Shown here piece after piece: positions 26,897-36,209 of a stretch of 64,000 bases of DNA. The stretch comes from Chryseobacterium pennipullorum. GTDB taxonomy: Bacteria > Bacteroidota > Bacteroidia > Flavobacteriales > Weeksellaceae. The stretch lies in NCBI RefSeq assembly GCF_003384725.1, contig NZ_QNVV01000019.1, forward strand, positions 1 to 64,000. The letters are read 5' to 3'. The position numbers and the translations under genes are program-made. Under the pieces are notes generated by a model. That model saw only the letters and a program-made list of their open reading frames with translations. It was not told where the DNA came from and did no database searches. The first letter of the stretch is position 1; every line of letters begins with the position of its first letter.

Positions 26897-27838
26897 TTAA
26901 TGTAATTCAGCTAAATATTTTTCTGCATCCATTGCTGCCATACATCCGCTTCCTGCAGCAGTAATCGCCTGTCTGTAGATGTGATCCTGAACGTCACCTG
27001 CAGCAAATACTCCAGGAAGATTCGTTCTTGTGGATCCTTTTTCCGTTAGGATATATCCGTTTTCGTCAAGATCAACCTGACCGACAAAAATGTCCGTATT
27101 CGGTTTGTGACCGATCGCGATAAAGATTCCTTCAACATCTACCGTAGATTTTTCCTGGGTTTGGTTATTGATGATCACAGCTCTTTCTACAAGACTGTTT
27201 TCTCCCTCAATCCCAATTAATTCATGGTGAAATTTCACTTCAATATTCGGCGTATTTTCTACTCTGTGGATCATTGCTTTTGAAGCTCTGAACACATCTT
27301 TTCTTACCAGCATCGTTACTTTTTTACATAGCTTGGCAAGGTAAGTAGCCTCCTCCGCAGCGGTATCCCCTGCTCCTACTACCACTACATCTTTTCCTCT
27401 GTAGAAGAATCCGTCACAGGTAGCGCAAGCCGAAACTCCTCCCCCTGCATATTTCTTTTCATCATCAAGACCCAGATACTTTGCAGTAGCTCCGGTAGAA
27501 ATAATAACTGTTTTTGCAAGGATTTCTTTGTTTCCCGCATATAATTTATGAACACCACCAACTTCTTTAGAGAATTCAGCTTTAGTGATCAATTCATAGT
27601 GTACTTTGGTATCAAATCTTTCTGCCTGTTTTTGCAGATCCATCATCATTTCAGGACCTGTAATTCCGGCTGGATACCCTGGAAAGTTATCAACTTCTGT
27701 AGTGGTTGTTAATTGTCCGCCCGGCTCCAAACCTGTATACAATTCAGGTTTTAAGTCTGCTCTTGCTGCATAGATAGCAGCTGTGAAACCAGAAGGTCCA
27801 GATCCTACGATCACACAATCTAAAATGTTTTGCTCCAT
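26897..27838 (-). CDS. trxB: Thioredoxin-disulfide reductase
   Basis: 313-residue flavoenzyme that reduces thioredoxin with NADPH. FAD-binding GSGPSG (12-17), redox-active CATC (138-141), NADPH-binding GAGDTAAE (155-162), and the C-terminal FAD motif GVFAAGDVQD. Length normal. It stands alone on the minus strand with its own terminator. Confidence 0.97.
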   Translation of the reverse strand: MEQNILDCVIVGSGPSGFTAAIYAARADLKPELYTGLEPGGQLTTTTEVDNFPGYPAGITGPEMMMDLQKQAERFDTKVHYELITKAEFSKEVGGVHKLYAGNKEILAKTVIISTGATAKYLGLDDEKKYAGGGVSACATCDGFFYRGKDVVVVGAGDTAAEEATYLAKLCKKVTMLVRKDVFRASKAMIHRVENTPNIEVKFHHELIGIEGENSLVERAVIINNQTQEKSTVDVEGIFIAIGHKPNTDIFVGQVDLDENGYILTEKGSTRTNLPGVFAAGDVQDHIYRQAITAAGSGCMAAMDAEKYLAELH

Positions 27839-28032
27839 AATTTACTTTTGTTCGAAAAGATTTAATCAAATTAAGACCGCTAATTTCGGAATTTTTAATT
27901 TCTTTTTAAAGTTATTTTAATGATACTTGTCAATATGAGATATGTGGATTGTCAATAAGGGGTATGAGATTCGGTTTTTGGGGTGGTGAGAGTTGGGCTA
28001 AACTCCATTTGATCTCTTCGTCTCTAATCTCC

Positions 28033-28926
28033 TTACTCCAACATCCACTGTACCAGCCCTTCCTGTTCCACAATATTCCAGGAATGAGGATGTCTTTTAC
28101 CGTTAGCCCTTATGCCACGGTTCTTTGTTTCGATATATTCTGTCGTATGGCTTCCCAGATTAAATAAGGTTTCATTGGCTTTTTTAAGAACAAAAGCATT
28201 AAGATCTTCAAACTTTCTGCCCTTGTTTTCCTGCTGCCAATCCAGATCCGGTTCACAATAGAATCTTGTCTTGATATTTTTTAAATACCGGATATGTTCC
28301 ACTGAGCCGGAGGCCATCAGGTAGGGTGAAGCTATTCTATATTTTTCAGGATTTTTATCTGCGTTTCCCAGTTCTTTATCCAAAAGCCGGATAAGAAATT
28401 TCCCCTCTTCCACCGCCTCAGGATCCACGTTGGCAGCCACCTCTTTCTCCGCATTATGATACAGCTGTTCCAGATCAATGGGTGAATCTACCACCAGAAG
28501 ACCTTTAGGCTGAACAGCGTTTTTATTTTTGATTAAATAGGAAGAAAGCAACATAGCTACATTACCGCCTCCGGAAAATCCTCCGATAAAGACATTGGTC
28601 TTATCAATATGATGCTGATCAAATATAGAGTTTAAAGAAGCTGCATATTCCTGCTTTTCAGATTCCTTTAAAAACAGTTTCTGATTATACCCTAAAAGTA
28701 TTGTTGTGATTCCTTGCTTTTCAATATGGTCCAGGAAACGGGCCTCAGCTTTTGTATGTTCGATATCACACGGAAAACAGGGAAATAAAACAAGTACCGC
28801 TTTTTGATTGCCAGAACGAGTTACTTCATAATGACTGGTACTCACCATGTTTTTCCCGACTTTCGCTGACGTGCAGTTTAGTAAAAATAAAGATAGGAGC
28901 AACAGGACAATACTTTTTCGCATCAA
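28033..28926 (-). CDS. Lipoprotein with alpha/beta-hydrolase fold
   Basis: 297 residues. Lipoprotein signal with lipobox LLNC (Cys18). VLVLFPCFPCD and FIGGFSGGGNVAML (nucleophile elbow G-x-S-G-G) point to an alpha/beta hydrolase; His275 or nearby (GKRHPHSWN) could complete the triad. Substrate unknown. Downstream of holA on the same strand, 24 bases apart, so possibly cotranscribed. Confidence 0.75.
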   Translation of the reverse strand: MMRKSIVLLLLSLFLLNCTSAKVGKNMVSTSHYEVTRSGNQKAVLVLFPCFPCDIEHTKAEARFLDHIEKQGITTILLGYNQKLFLKESEKQEYAASLNSIFDQHHIDKTNVFIGGFSGGGNVAMLLSSYLIKNKNAVQPKGLLVVDSPIDLEQLYHNAEKEVAANVDPEAVEEGKFLIRLLDKELGNADKNPEKYRIASPYLMASGSVEHIRYLKNIKTRFYCEPDLDWQQENKGRKFEDLNAFVLKKANETLFNLGSHTTEYIETKNRGIRANGKRHPHSWNIVEQEGLVQWMLE

Positions 28927-28950
28927 TAATTATATTAACAGACTTAAACC

Positions 28951-29988
28951 CTACACTTTCATCTTGATCTTATCCACATGAATAATCTTATAGACCAGTT
29001 CCTTGATCAGTTCTGCTTCTCCCATATTCACAGCTCCCAGGCCTTTTCCCTTCAGGTCAAATTCTCTCAGGATAGAGATCACTCTCGTGGCATGCTTCAG
29101 TGGATACAATCTGGCACTTTCTGCATAATCTTTGATAAAATATGGATTCACGCCCATCTGTGATGCAATGGTCTGGGGCGGCTGTCCGGCCATTGTCTGA
29201 TAAATAATCACATTGGAAAAATAGTTATAAAGACTCGCCAGCATCATCACGAAAGGATTATTCTTTGGATTTTTCCCCATAAAATGAGCGATCTTAAAAG
29301 CAGCATTGGCGTTTTTGGTCCCTAAAGCTTTTTGAAGTTCGAAAACATTATATTCTTTGCTGATTCCGATATGATTTTCAACAATGGTCCCATCCAGAAC
29401 TTCCCCATCTTTAAGGATGATTTTCAGTTTATTGAGTTCATTGGCAATTCTTGAAAGGTCATTTCCAAGATATTCTGCCAGAAGATGAGAGATATTGGGA
29501 GCGGTATTAATTTTAAGTTTTACACATTCGTCCGAAATCCATTTGGGAAGATTACTTTCCCTTACAGATTCACTCAGGAAAAGAGCTTTGGCTTTATCCA
29601 GGGCTTTAGCTGCCTTCTTCCGGCTGTCCAGTTTTTTATGCTTGTGGGCGAAAACCAATACGGTAGAAGGTACCGGATTTTCCACATACGCTTCCAGAAT
29701 TCTGTTTTCCTCTTCATTCAACCGTAAATCCTGGGCTTCTTTCACGATAATCACCTGCTTATCCCCCATCATTGGAAACTGTCTTGCCAGCGAAAGAACT
29801 TCCTGATAAGAGGTATCTTTGCCATAGGTAACCGTTTGGTTGAAAGCTTTTTCATCTTCTTCCAAAAAGTTATGTTCAAGGGCTTTTACCGCAACATCAA
29901 TAAAGTAAGCTTCTTCTCCGTGGAAAAAATAAATAGGTAAAACTTCTTTATTTTTAATATTTTTGAGGATTAAATCTAATTCTTTCAT
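28951..29988 (-). CDS. holA: DNA polymerase III subunit delta
   Basis: 345-residue clamp-loader subunit. The N-terminal MKELDLILKNIKNKEVLPIYFFHGEEAYFID and the middle SHLLAEYLGNDLSRIANELNKL segment are typical of HolA. Acts with gamma/tau and delta' to load the beta clamp. The divergent gene begins only 7 bases from its start codon, so the promoters overlap the neighbours' coding sequence. Confidence 0.93.
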   Translation of the reverse strand: MKELDLILKNIKNKEVLPIYFFHGEEAYFIDVAVKALEHNFLEEDEKAFNQTVTYGKDTSYQEVLSLARQFPMMGDKQVIIVKEAQDLRLNEEENRILEAYVENPVPSTVLVFAHKHKKLDSRKKAAKALDKAKALFLSESVRESNLPKWISDECVKLKINTAPNISHLLAEYLGNDLSRIANELNKLKIILKDGEVLDGTIVENHIGISKEYNVFELQKALGTKNANAAFKIAHFMGKNPKNNPFVMMLASLYNYFSNVIIYQTMAGQPPQTIASQMGVNPYFIKDYAESARLYPLKHATRVISILREFDLKGKGLGAVNMGEAELIKELVYKIIHVDKIKMKV

Positions 29989-29995
29989 CTTATAA

Positions 29996-30427
29996 ATGGA
30001 ACTTCCAAAACTGAATTTTCAGGAAACTTTTGATTTTAAATTCAAGAAAGACAAAGATAAGTTTTTTATTTATGATCTGGTTCGTAAAACTTATCTTCTG
30101 CTCACTCCTGAGGAATGGGTAAGGCAGCACTGGATACATTATTATCTCACGGTAAAATCCTATTCGACATCGGCCCTGATCACCGAAAAAAAGATCGTTT
30201 TGAACGGTCTTACCAAAAGAGTAGACCTTCTTATCACTGTAAAAACAGAGCCTGTCATCCTGATCGAATGCAAAGCGCCTCAGATCAAATTAACGGAAAA
30301 AACATTTGAACAAACGGCAAGATATAACTCCATTATCGGAGCCAAAGAAATTATTCTTACCAATGGACTGCATCATATCAATGCCTATTATGAAAACGGG
30401 CAATATCAGTTTTACAGACCGGAATAA
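29996..30427 (+). CDS. Type I restriction enzyme R N-terminal (HSDR_N)-like protein
   Basis: 143 residues resembling the N-terminal nuclease domain of type I restriction R subunits. It shows a PD-(D/E)XK-like core: VDLLITVKTEPVILIECKAPQ with Asp in VDLL and Glu-Cys-Lys. It stands alone beside holA without hsdM or hsdS, so it is not a restriction system; such stand-alone HSDR_N proteins are usual next to holA in Flavobacteriia. Function unknown. Confidence 0.85.
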   Translation: MELPKLNFQETFDFKFKKDKDKFFIYDLVRKTYLLLTPEEWVRQHWIHYYLTVKSYSTSALITEKKIVLNGLTKRVDLLITVKTEPVILIECKAPQIKLTEKTFEQTARYNSIIGAKEIILTNGLHHINAYYENGQYQFYRPE

Positions 30428-30593
30428 AGATTGAAATAATAAATAAAATGAGAATAGCGGTAAAGTAAATAAAAAAACATATTTCCCGTGTTCCAGCCTT
30501 AACGGAAGGTGAAAATTCCACTTCTCTGCACAAAACGGCGAAAAGTTTTTAACACAGCGGCCCTTAAAAAATCATGGCTTCACCATAATAGCA

Positions 30594-31220
30594 ATGAGTA
30601 TGAAAATAAAAAACATTATATTCGATTTCGGAGGGGTTCTGATGGACTGGAATCCCAGATATTATTTCCAGGATTATTTTAAGGATGATGAAAAAATGGA
30701 ATACTTCCTTGAACATATTGCACAGGATGAATGGAATATTGAACAGGACAGAGGAAGAAGCCTTGCCGAAGGAACAGACATCCAGGTGAAAAAATTCCCG
30801 GAATGGGAAAAAGAGCTCAGGGCTTATTATGACAACTGGACCGTCATGCTGAAAAGTGATATTCCGCAGAATGTAGACGTACTCAGAAAGCTTAAAAATA
30901 CCGATTATCATTTGTTCGGCCTGACCAACTGGTCGGAAGAAACCTTTCCGTATGCATTGGAAAATTATGATTTCTTCCAGATCTTTGAAGGGAAAATTGT
31001 GGTTTCCGGAACGGAAAAGCTGATCAAGCCAGACCCTGAAATCTGGCATGTGCTGTTGGAAAGATATAACATCAAAGCTGATGAATCCGTTTTCATTGAT
31101 GACAATCCTAAAAATATTGAGATGGCAAAATCATTAGGTTTTAAGACCATACAGGTATTTCTTGATACAAACTTAATGCAGGAGTTGAAAAAAATTGGGG
31201 TTGACGTTGAGACCGTTTAA
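30594..31220 (+). CDS. HAD-family hydrolase
   Basis: 208 residues. Motif I IIFDFGGVLMDWNP (Asp11), motif II in LFGLTNWS, motif III Lys in GTEKLIKPDP, motif IV VFIDDNPKNI. This is a subfamily IA HAD phosphatase/haloacid dehalogenase-like protein. A second ATG six bases downstream is an alternative start. Substrate unknown. Confidence 0.9.
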   Translation: MSMKIKNIIFDFGGVLMDWNPRYYFQDYFKDDEKMEYFLEHIAQDEWNIEQDRGRSLAEGTDIQVKKFPEWEKELRAYYDNWTVMLKSDIPQNVDVLRKLKNTDYHLFGLTNWSEETFPYALENYDFFQIFEGKIVVSGTEKLIKPDPEIWHVLLERYNIKADESVFIDDNPKNIEMAKSLGFKTIQVFLDTNLMQELKKIGVDVETV

Positions 31221-31265
31221 TTATTTTCTTAATTTTAGTACACACTAATTCACAAACCATTACTT

Positions 31266-32009
31266 ATGATACGTTCCATCTTATTAACCACAATGATTAT
31301 GGCTTCATGAACCCTTTTCAGTCAGAAACTTAAGACCGTATCCTACCAGGACGGCTCGCAGAAACTGAATGGCTTAATCACCTCCAATGCAGGAAAAAAG
31401 CTTCCGGGAGTATTGATTCTTCCTGCCTGGAAAGGCATTGACGAAGAAGCTAAAACGGCTGCTCTTGAGCTTGAAAAACAAGGATACATTGCATTTATAG
31501 CCGACATTTACGGTGAAGGAAAAATTCCTGCAGACAGTGAATCAGCTTCTAAAAGTTCGGGATATTACAAACAGAACTATCAGGAATACCAGAAAAGAAT
31601 TTCGCTGGCATTGGAACAGCTGAAGAAAAACGGGGCCATTGCTGATAAAACTGCCGTAATCGGCTATTGTTTCGGAGGTACCGGGGCTTTGGAGTCAGCA
31701 AGAGGTCATTTACCTGTTGCTGGTGTTGTTTCTATCCATGGAGGCCTGTCCAAAGATCAGAGCAGAAAAAATGAAATGCTAACCGCTAAAATCCTGGTTG
31801 AAAATCCGGCAGATGACAAAGGGGTCACCCAGCAGGATTATGACAATCTCATCAAAGAAATGAACGATGGAAATGCAGACTGGCAGATCATTACGTACGC
31901 CCACTCGAAACATACATTTACAGATCCGAAATCACCGGACTACAATGAGGTGATGGCTAAAAGAGCATGGAACCATACCCTGATGTTTTTGAAGGAAATT
32001 CTGAAATAG
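31266..32009 (+). pseudogene. Dienelactone hydrolase family protein, nonsense codon in signal peptide
   Basis: The frame from ATG 31266 reads a signal peptide (MIRSILLTTMIMAS) but has TGA at 31308-31310, codon 15, then continues without interruption (TLFSQKLKTVSYQDG and onward) to the stop at 32009. The rest is an intact dienelactone hydrolase: IGYCFGGTGAL nucleophile motif and a C-terminal HSKHTFTDP histidine. A single TGG-to-TGA change would explain it. Between the stop and 31413 (TTG) there is no ATG, so an active exported enzyme is unlikely; a cytoplasmic short form is possible. A sequencing error is the main alternative. Confidence 0.8.
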
Positions 32010-32014
32010 ATTTT

Positions 32015-32124
32015 AATGTAACAATGTACCAGTTTAGCAATGTACCAATAATACGGGCAACCCCCATTGTTACACTGTTATACTATTACACTGTTACATT
32101 GTTACATTGCTACATTGCTACACT
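32015..32124. repeat. Palindromic intergenic repeat, copy A
   Basis: Begins AATGTAACAATGTACCAG, continues through GGGCAACCCCC and ends in TGTTACATTGTTACATTG-type units, which are the reverse complement of the beginning. The same element follows at 32656-32767 on the other side of the PEGA-like lipoprotein gene. Confidence 0.75.
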
Positions 32125-32135
32125 AATTAATACTA

Positions 32136-32516
32136 TTACGGCTTCGCCTCCAGTTCAACTTCATAATTCTTTGGAGAATACTTTGTTAGCGAACCTGTTG
32201 CGGCATCAATTCCTACCCCTATTGCTCCACCCAAAAGGATATTCAGCAATGTGACAGGATTGAACGTTTTAGTAAGCTTTACTTCTTTATCCGTAAAGCC
32301 TTCTTTTTGAAAGGTTACAGTCTGTTTGCTCAAGGATCTTGGAATTTCAGCAGTACATGGTGTCATGCATTTTTCAATCCCCTTATGAAATACTTTAGCT
32401 CCCTCCGGGCTCGTACTGAATGAGATTTTATCCTTGGTACCCGTAAACATAGATGCACAAGAAGTTGCTGTTAACGAGATCCCCAGTAATAATACGATTG
32501 ATAGATTGTTTTTCAT
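32136..32516 (-). CDS. PEGA-like lipoprotein
   Basis: 126 residues. Lipobox ATSC (Cys20), then a PEGA-type segment (ISFSTSPEGAKVFHKGIEKCMTPC) and a glycine-rich hydrophobic stretch (LLNILLGGAIGVGIDAATG). Such proteins sit at the cell envelope; no enzyme motif. It is enclosed by two copies of the same intergenic repeat. Confidence 0.75.
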   Translation of the reverse strand: MKNNLSIVLLLGISLTATSCASMFTGTKDKISFSTSPEGAKVFHKGIEKCMTPCTAEIPRSLSKQTVTFQKEGFTDKEVKLTKTFNPVTLLNILLGGAIGVGIDAATGSLTKYSPKNYEVELEAKP

Positions 32517-32551
32517 ATAAAGTTTTTTAAGTCCGCGAACTTAAACAAAAT

Positions 32552-32767
32552 AATTGAAAAATAACCTGTTCAATGTAACAATGTACCAGTTTAGCAATGT
32601 ACCAATTGAAAAATGAACTGTTCAATGTAACAATGTACCAGCTTAGCAATGTACCAATTGAAAAATAAACTGTTCAATGTAACAATGTACCAGCTTAGCA
32701 ATGTACCAATAATATGGGCAACCCCATTGTTACACTATTAGATTGTTACATTGTTACATTGTTACAT
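32552..32767. repeat. 52-bp tandem repeat (three units) joined to palindromic repeat copy B
   Basis: Three consecutive 52-base units (32552-32603, 32604-32655, 32656-32707), each starting AATTGAAAAAT and containing CAATGTAACAATGTACC, differ at a few positions. The last unit runs into AATATGGGCAACCCC and the TGTTACATTG repeats, reproducing copy A. No spacers, so not CRISPR. Confidence 0.85.
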
Positions 32768-32777
32768 TAATATCATC

Positions 32778-33149
32778 CTAATCCACCCCTTCCTCTTCCC
32801 TGTTCACCAGTTCCATAGAAAAGGCAGGCAGGCAGATGGCAAGGTATTCACAGGCTTCTGAGAATGGATTGCTGTACCGGATACGGGCTCCCTTTTCAAT
32901 CAGGATGCTCTGTCCTTTTTCCAGGGTAATGATTTCACCATCAATCTCAAACTGTTTTTTCCCTGAAATAATATAGGTAAACTCATCAAACTCCGGAGTC
33001 TGATGGGGCTCACTCCAATCCGGAGGCGCCACCATATGGGCAATAGAAACATTGGCGTTTCCGGTAGAATTTCCCCAATGTTCTTCAATCAGTTTTCCGT
33101 CTGTGGTAGGAACGATCAATGGAGACTGCTGGATTTTGTATTTTTTCAT
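32778..33149 (-). CDS. Cupin-domain protein
   Basis: About 123 residues (ATG 33149; 33155 possible). A single cupin barrel: the HQTPEFDEFTYIISGKKQFEIDGEI segment contains the first cupin motif, with later ILIEKGARIRYSNP. Probably binds a small ligand or metal; function not assignable. Its start overlaps the end of the upstream GNAT gene if 33155 is used, so the two are cotranscribed. Confidence 0.82.
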   Translation of the reverse strand: MKKYKIQQSPLIVPTTDGKLIEEHWGNSTGNANVSIAHMVAPPDWSEPHQTPEFDEFTYIISGKKQFEIDGEIITLEKGQSILIEKGARIRYSNPFSEACEYLAICLPAFSMELVNREEEGVD

Positions 33150-33673
33150 TTCCAATCTTCTTTTCTGATTTCGTAAACAAAATTCGTTCTGGAAGGCTCC
33201 GCAAAATAGGCGACTTCCTCTTCGGCAATTTTTTTACCACCGAGTCTTTCCAAAGCAGTCTGAGAACGGAAATTCTCTTTACCAATATGGAAATGTACCT
33301 TATCTACATGTTGAAATATATAATCCAGCATCAGCTTTTTCACCTTCGGATTGATTCCCTTTCCCCATGATTTTGTTCCATAAAAGGTATATCCTACAAA
33401 AATATGGTTGTCATTTTCGTCAAAGTTGTAATAGCGGCTGCTTCCGAGTACATCTCCGGTAGATTTCTCAATAATTTTGAAAGCACCTTTACTCTCTATA
33501 GCTCCTTTGAAAAAGCTTTCAAACACCTCTCTTTTGTAACGGTCTTTGTTGGGGTGTTGTTCCCAGACCTTAGGATCGGAAGCCACTTCGTATAAAGATT
33601 CAAAATCCCCTTGCTGTAAGGGGATCAGTTGAAATTCTTCATTCTCTAAAATAGGCTGAACAGAAAAATTCAT
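33146..33673 (-). CDS. GNAT-family N-acetyltransferase (RimJ/RimL-like)
   Basis: 175 residues with a RimJ/RimL-type layout: LIPLQQGDFESLYEVASDPKVWEQHP, and an acetyl-CoA region around the GTKSWGKGINPKVKKLMLDYIF segment. Probably acetylates an amino group of a protein or small molecule. In a minus-strand unit with the cupin gene; DUF2911 gene lies 3 bases upstream. Confidence 0.85.
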   Translation of the reverse strand: MNFSVQPILENEEFQLIPLQQGDFESLYEVASDPKVWEQHPNKDRYKREVFESFFKGAIESKGAFKIIEKSTGDVLGSSRYYNFDENDNHIFVGYTFYGTKSWGKGINPKVKKLMLDYIFQHVDKVHFHIGKENFRSQTALERLGGKKIAEEEVAYFAEPSRTNFVYEIRKEDWK

Positions 33674-33676
33674 AGT

Positions 33677-34279
33677 TTAGCTCTTTTTAGCAGAATCAGA
33701 TTCTATTCTTTTAATTTCTTTCAGTTTATCAGAGATTTTGATAACCGTATCGAGTTTTGAAGGCTTCAAGGGTACTTCAGCCTGTGCCATATCCCACTTG
33801 ATCACCAGGTTTCCGGAATTTTCGTCCGTAGGGTTCAGCGTAATCTCAAACCATTCCTGCTTATCTGCCAGTTTGCTGACAGGTACAGTAACATCTACTA
33901 CATCCTGTTTAGGGTCATAAGTATAAGCACCCCATTGCTGGAAGTCCTTATTCAGAATCACTTTCCATTCTTTCTCTGTAGGAACGATAAACAGTCCATA
34001 CGTTCCTGCCGGAACTGTTTTTCCGCCAAAATTAACGGCCTGGCCGAAGGTAATTTTTGTAGACGAGTTAGCTCCTGCTCTCCAAATCTGGCCATAAGGA
34101 ACCAATTCTCCGAAAATCTTACGTCCTTTTACGCCGGGTCTTCCGTAGTCGATAGAGATTTTGGACATTGAAAACTGTTGTTCAACTTTCTGACGCGGAC
34201 TTGCTGCCGGCACGGAATAATCCTGGGCAAAAGTAACCGCTGAAACTGATATGCAAACTGCTGCTAATAACTTTTTCAC
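33677..34279 (-). CDS. DUF2911 secreted protein
   Basis: About 200 residues from a GTG at 34279, giving the ordinary signal peptide VKKLLAAVCISVSAVTFAQ; an ATG at 34312 is in frame, overlaps ada by 4 bases and would add 11 residues. Conserved DUF2911 segments: ISIDYGRPGVKGRKIFGELVPYG and IWRAGANSSTKITF. Common exported family in Bacteroidetes, function unknown. Confidence 0.85.
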   Translation of the reverse strand: MKKLLAAVCISVSAVTFAQDYSVPAASPRQKVEQQFSMSKISIDYGRPGVKGRKIFGELVPYGQIWRAGANSSTKITFGQAVNFGGKTVPAGTYGLFIVPTEKEWKVILNKDFQQWGAYTYDPKQDVVDVTVPVSKLADKQEWFEITLNPTDENSGNLVIKWDMAQAEVPLKPSKLDTVIKISDKLKEIKRIESDSAKKS

Positions 34280-34308
34280 GTGTAAATTTTTGCTTAAAAT
34301 TACAAAAA

Positions 34309-35352
34309 TCAAAATAAAATAGCCTTCTCGAGCTCCAATAATTTTTGCTTTCTCCAGATCCCGCCACCATAGCCTGTTAGCTGGCCATTACTGCCTATCA
34401 CACGATGACAGGGTATGATAATTGATATGATATTGCAGCCATTGGCATGGGCCACAGCCCTCACAGACTTTGGGTTTCCCAGAATATCGGCCTGCTCCTG
34501 ATAGCTCCTTGTGGATCCGTAAGGAATTCCTTTCAGGATTTCCCACACCTGTTTTTGAAAAGGCGTTCCTATCATAGAAAGTGGAACAGTAAATGCCGTT
34601 CTTTTCCCTTCAAAATATTCGGAAAGTTCTTTGTCTAGAGTACTAAAATGAGGATTTTCTCCCTGGACAATATTGGCATTCAGACGCCTGGAAATATTTT
34701 TAAGCTCTGTAGGGAGCGCTTTTCTGTCGGAAAATTCAAGAAGGCAGATGCCATTCTCATCGGCACAGGCAATCATCGTTCCCAGCATGGTTTCAATTCT
34801 TTTGAGATCAATAATCTTCTCTGTCCCGTTATTTTTGGGGGATACTCCGAAAATATTCTTAAAGCTTTCATTGAAGCCGCTGAGGCTTTCATATCCCGTA
34901 TCAAACGCAACTTCTGTAACGGATTCTCCCAGTTGAAGCTTTTTAAATGCAGCATTTAACTTAGACATTCTCTGAAAGGCATGAAACGTGATGCCATGAT
35001 GTTTCAAAAACCACCGGCGAACGGTTGCAGGCTCCAGGCCTCTTATTACCAGATCATAATCTTTGAGCTTCAGCGAGGGATCATCGGAGATTTCCTGTAA
35101 CAGGTTTTTGATATGCTCCGGGGTAACTTCAGGATTTTCCAGCGGCTTACACACTTTACAGGGACGGTATCCTTTTAGTATTGCCTCTTTTGTAGTGGCA
35201 AAAAATTCCACATTTTCAAATTTGGGCTTGCGTGCTGTACAGGTCGGGCGGCAGAAGATTCCGGTGGTTTTTACGGCCGTCCAGAAAATTCCTTCAAATG
35301 AAGAATCTTTATTAAGAGACGCTTCATACATGATGTGTTCTGTTATTTCCAT
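34309..35352 (-). CDS. ada: Ada: methylphosphotriester sensor / O6-methylguanine-DNA methyltransferase
   Basis: 347 residues. N-terminal Ada zinc domain with Cys34, Cys38 (FCRPTC) and Cys65, Cys68 (PCKVC); Cys34 is the expected methyl acceptor. AraC-type HTH at about 95-175 and C-terminal methyltransferase with PCHRV (Cys315). Methylated Ada would activate alkylation-repair genes. Its last 34 residues are nearly the same as those of the separate Ogt-type protein 1.4 kb away. It reads in the same direction as the neighbouring repair genes. Confidence 0.95.
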   Translation of the reverse strand: MEITEHIMYEASLNKDSSFEGIFWTAVKTTGIFCRPTCTARKPKFENVEFFATTKEAILKGYRPCKVCKPLENPEVTPEHIKNLLQEISDDPSLKLKDYDLVIRGLEPATVRRWFLKHHGITFHAFQRMSKLNAAFKKLQLGESVTEVAFDTGYESLSGFNESFKNIFGVSPKNNGTEKIIDLKRIETMLGTMIACADENGICLLEFSDRKALPTELKNISRRLNANIVQGENPHFSTLDKELSEYFEGKRTAFTVPLSMIGTPFQKQVWEILKGIPYGSTRSYQEQADILGNPKSVRAVAHANGCNIISIIIPCHRVIGSNGQLTGYGGGIWRKQKLLELEKAILF

Positions 35353-35354
35353 GA

Positions 35355-36119
35355 TTATGCAAAAAGAGTGGCAAAACTTTGACTATCAATGATATCTTCA
35401 CTTATCCTTTCCAGTTCCTTGTAAATATATCTGTTTAGAAAATCACCGGAACTCATTCTACTCACCCCCAATTCTTTAAGGACCTTAAAATCGGGAAGCT
35501 CCGGCACTGCCATCACGTTTAGCGGAAGCGTGGTAGAATGTACAACTGCCTTTATATCACTTTCATTGCTAATGCACGGTACAAAGACTCCATCAGCCTT
35601 AAGTTCTTCGAAAAGCTTTACTCTTCTTAAAGTTTCCTCTAATGCATTGTCAATTCCAAGCAAAAAAGGATCAGTTCTTATATTGACAAAAATCTCTGCC
35701 CTTCGTTCTTTCAGTTTTGAGAAAACATCCTTCAATTTTTCAAAAAACACGTCTCTATCCAAAAGTTTTCTTTCGCCATCCACAACATAAGAATCCTCTA
35801 CATTGATTCCTGCAACGCCTGTTTCCAGAAGTCTTATAATATGAGAAACTACAATCTCATTCGTATTTCCGTAGCCGGATTCAAGATCTACAGATAAAGG
35901 AATAGAAACCGATTCTTTGATTCTTTTAATCACATAAAAGTACTCTTCAAAGCTTATCTGCTCACCATCTTCGTACCCCAGACTCAATGCCACTGCCGAG
36001 CTTGAGGTAGCCAGTGCTTTATAGCCTGCTTTCTCATATATCCGGGCACTTTGTACATTCCATACGTTGCCCAGTAATAAGGGCTCGTCACTGTGATGTA
36101 ATTCTTTAAAACTGCTCAT
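35355..36119 (-). CDS. Isocitrate lyase/PEP mutase family protein
   Basis: 254 residues of the ICL/PEPM superfamily: LPLSVDLESGYGN and GVAGINVEDS supply the Mg-binding acidic residues. The catalytic cysteine of true isocitrate lyases (KKCGH) is not seen; proteins of this type act on carboxyvinyl or methylisocitrate-like substrates or have unknown function. Ends 2 bases before the ada start, so likely cotranscribed with it. Confidence 0.85.
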   Translation of the reverse strand: MSSFKELHHSDEPLLLGNVWNVQSARIYEKAGYKALATSSSAVALSLGYEDGEQISFEEYFYVIKRIKESVSIPLSVDLESGYGNTNEIVVSHIIRLLETGVAGINVEDSYVVDGERKLLDRDVFFEKLKDVFSKLKERRAEIFVNIRTDPFLLGIDNALEETLRRVKLFEELKADGVFVPCISNESDIKAVVHSTTLPLNVMAVPELPDFKVLKELGVSRMSSGDFLNRYIYKELERISEDIIDSQSFATLFA

Positions 36120-36209
36120 TGTTATTTTTCTTCAAAGATATTGATATCGCCAGGCGGCAAACAACCGAAAAATGAACAGGTATTTTTAAACTATGGAAAA
36201 ATTCAGCTT

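Noticed and set aside
29996..30427. Type I restriction-modification locus
   Set aside because: Only a 143-residue HSDR_N-like protein; no hsdM, hsdS or helicase part nearby.
32552..32707. Possible CRISPR array
   Set aside because: Units are contiguous 52-base tandem copies without unique spacers, and no cas genes are in the window.
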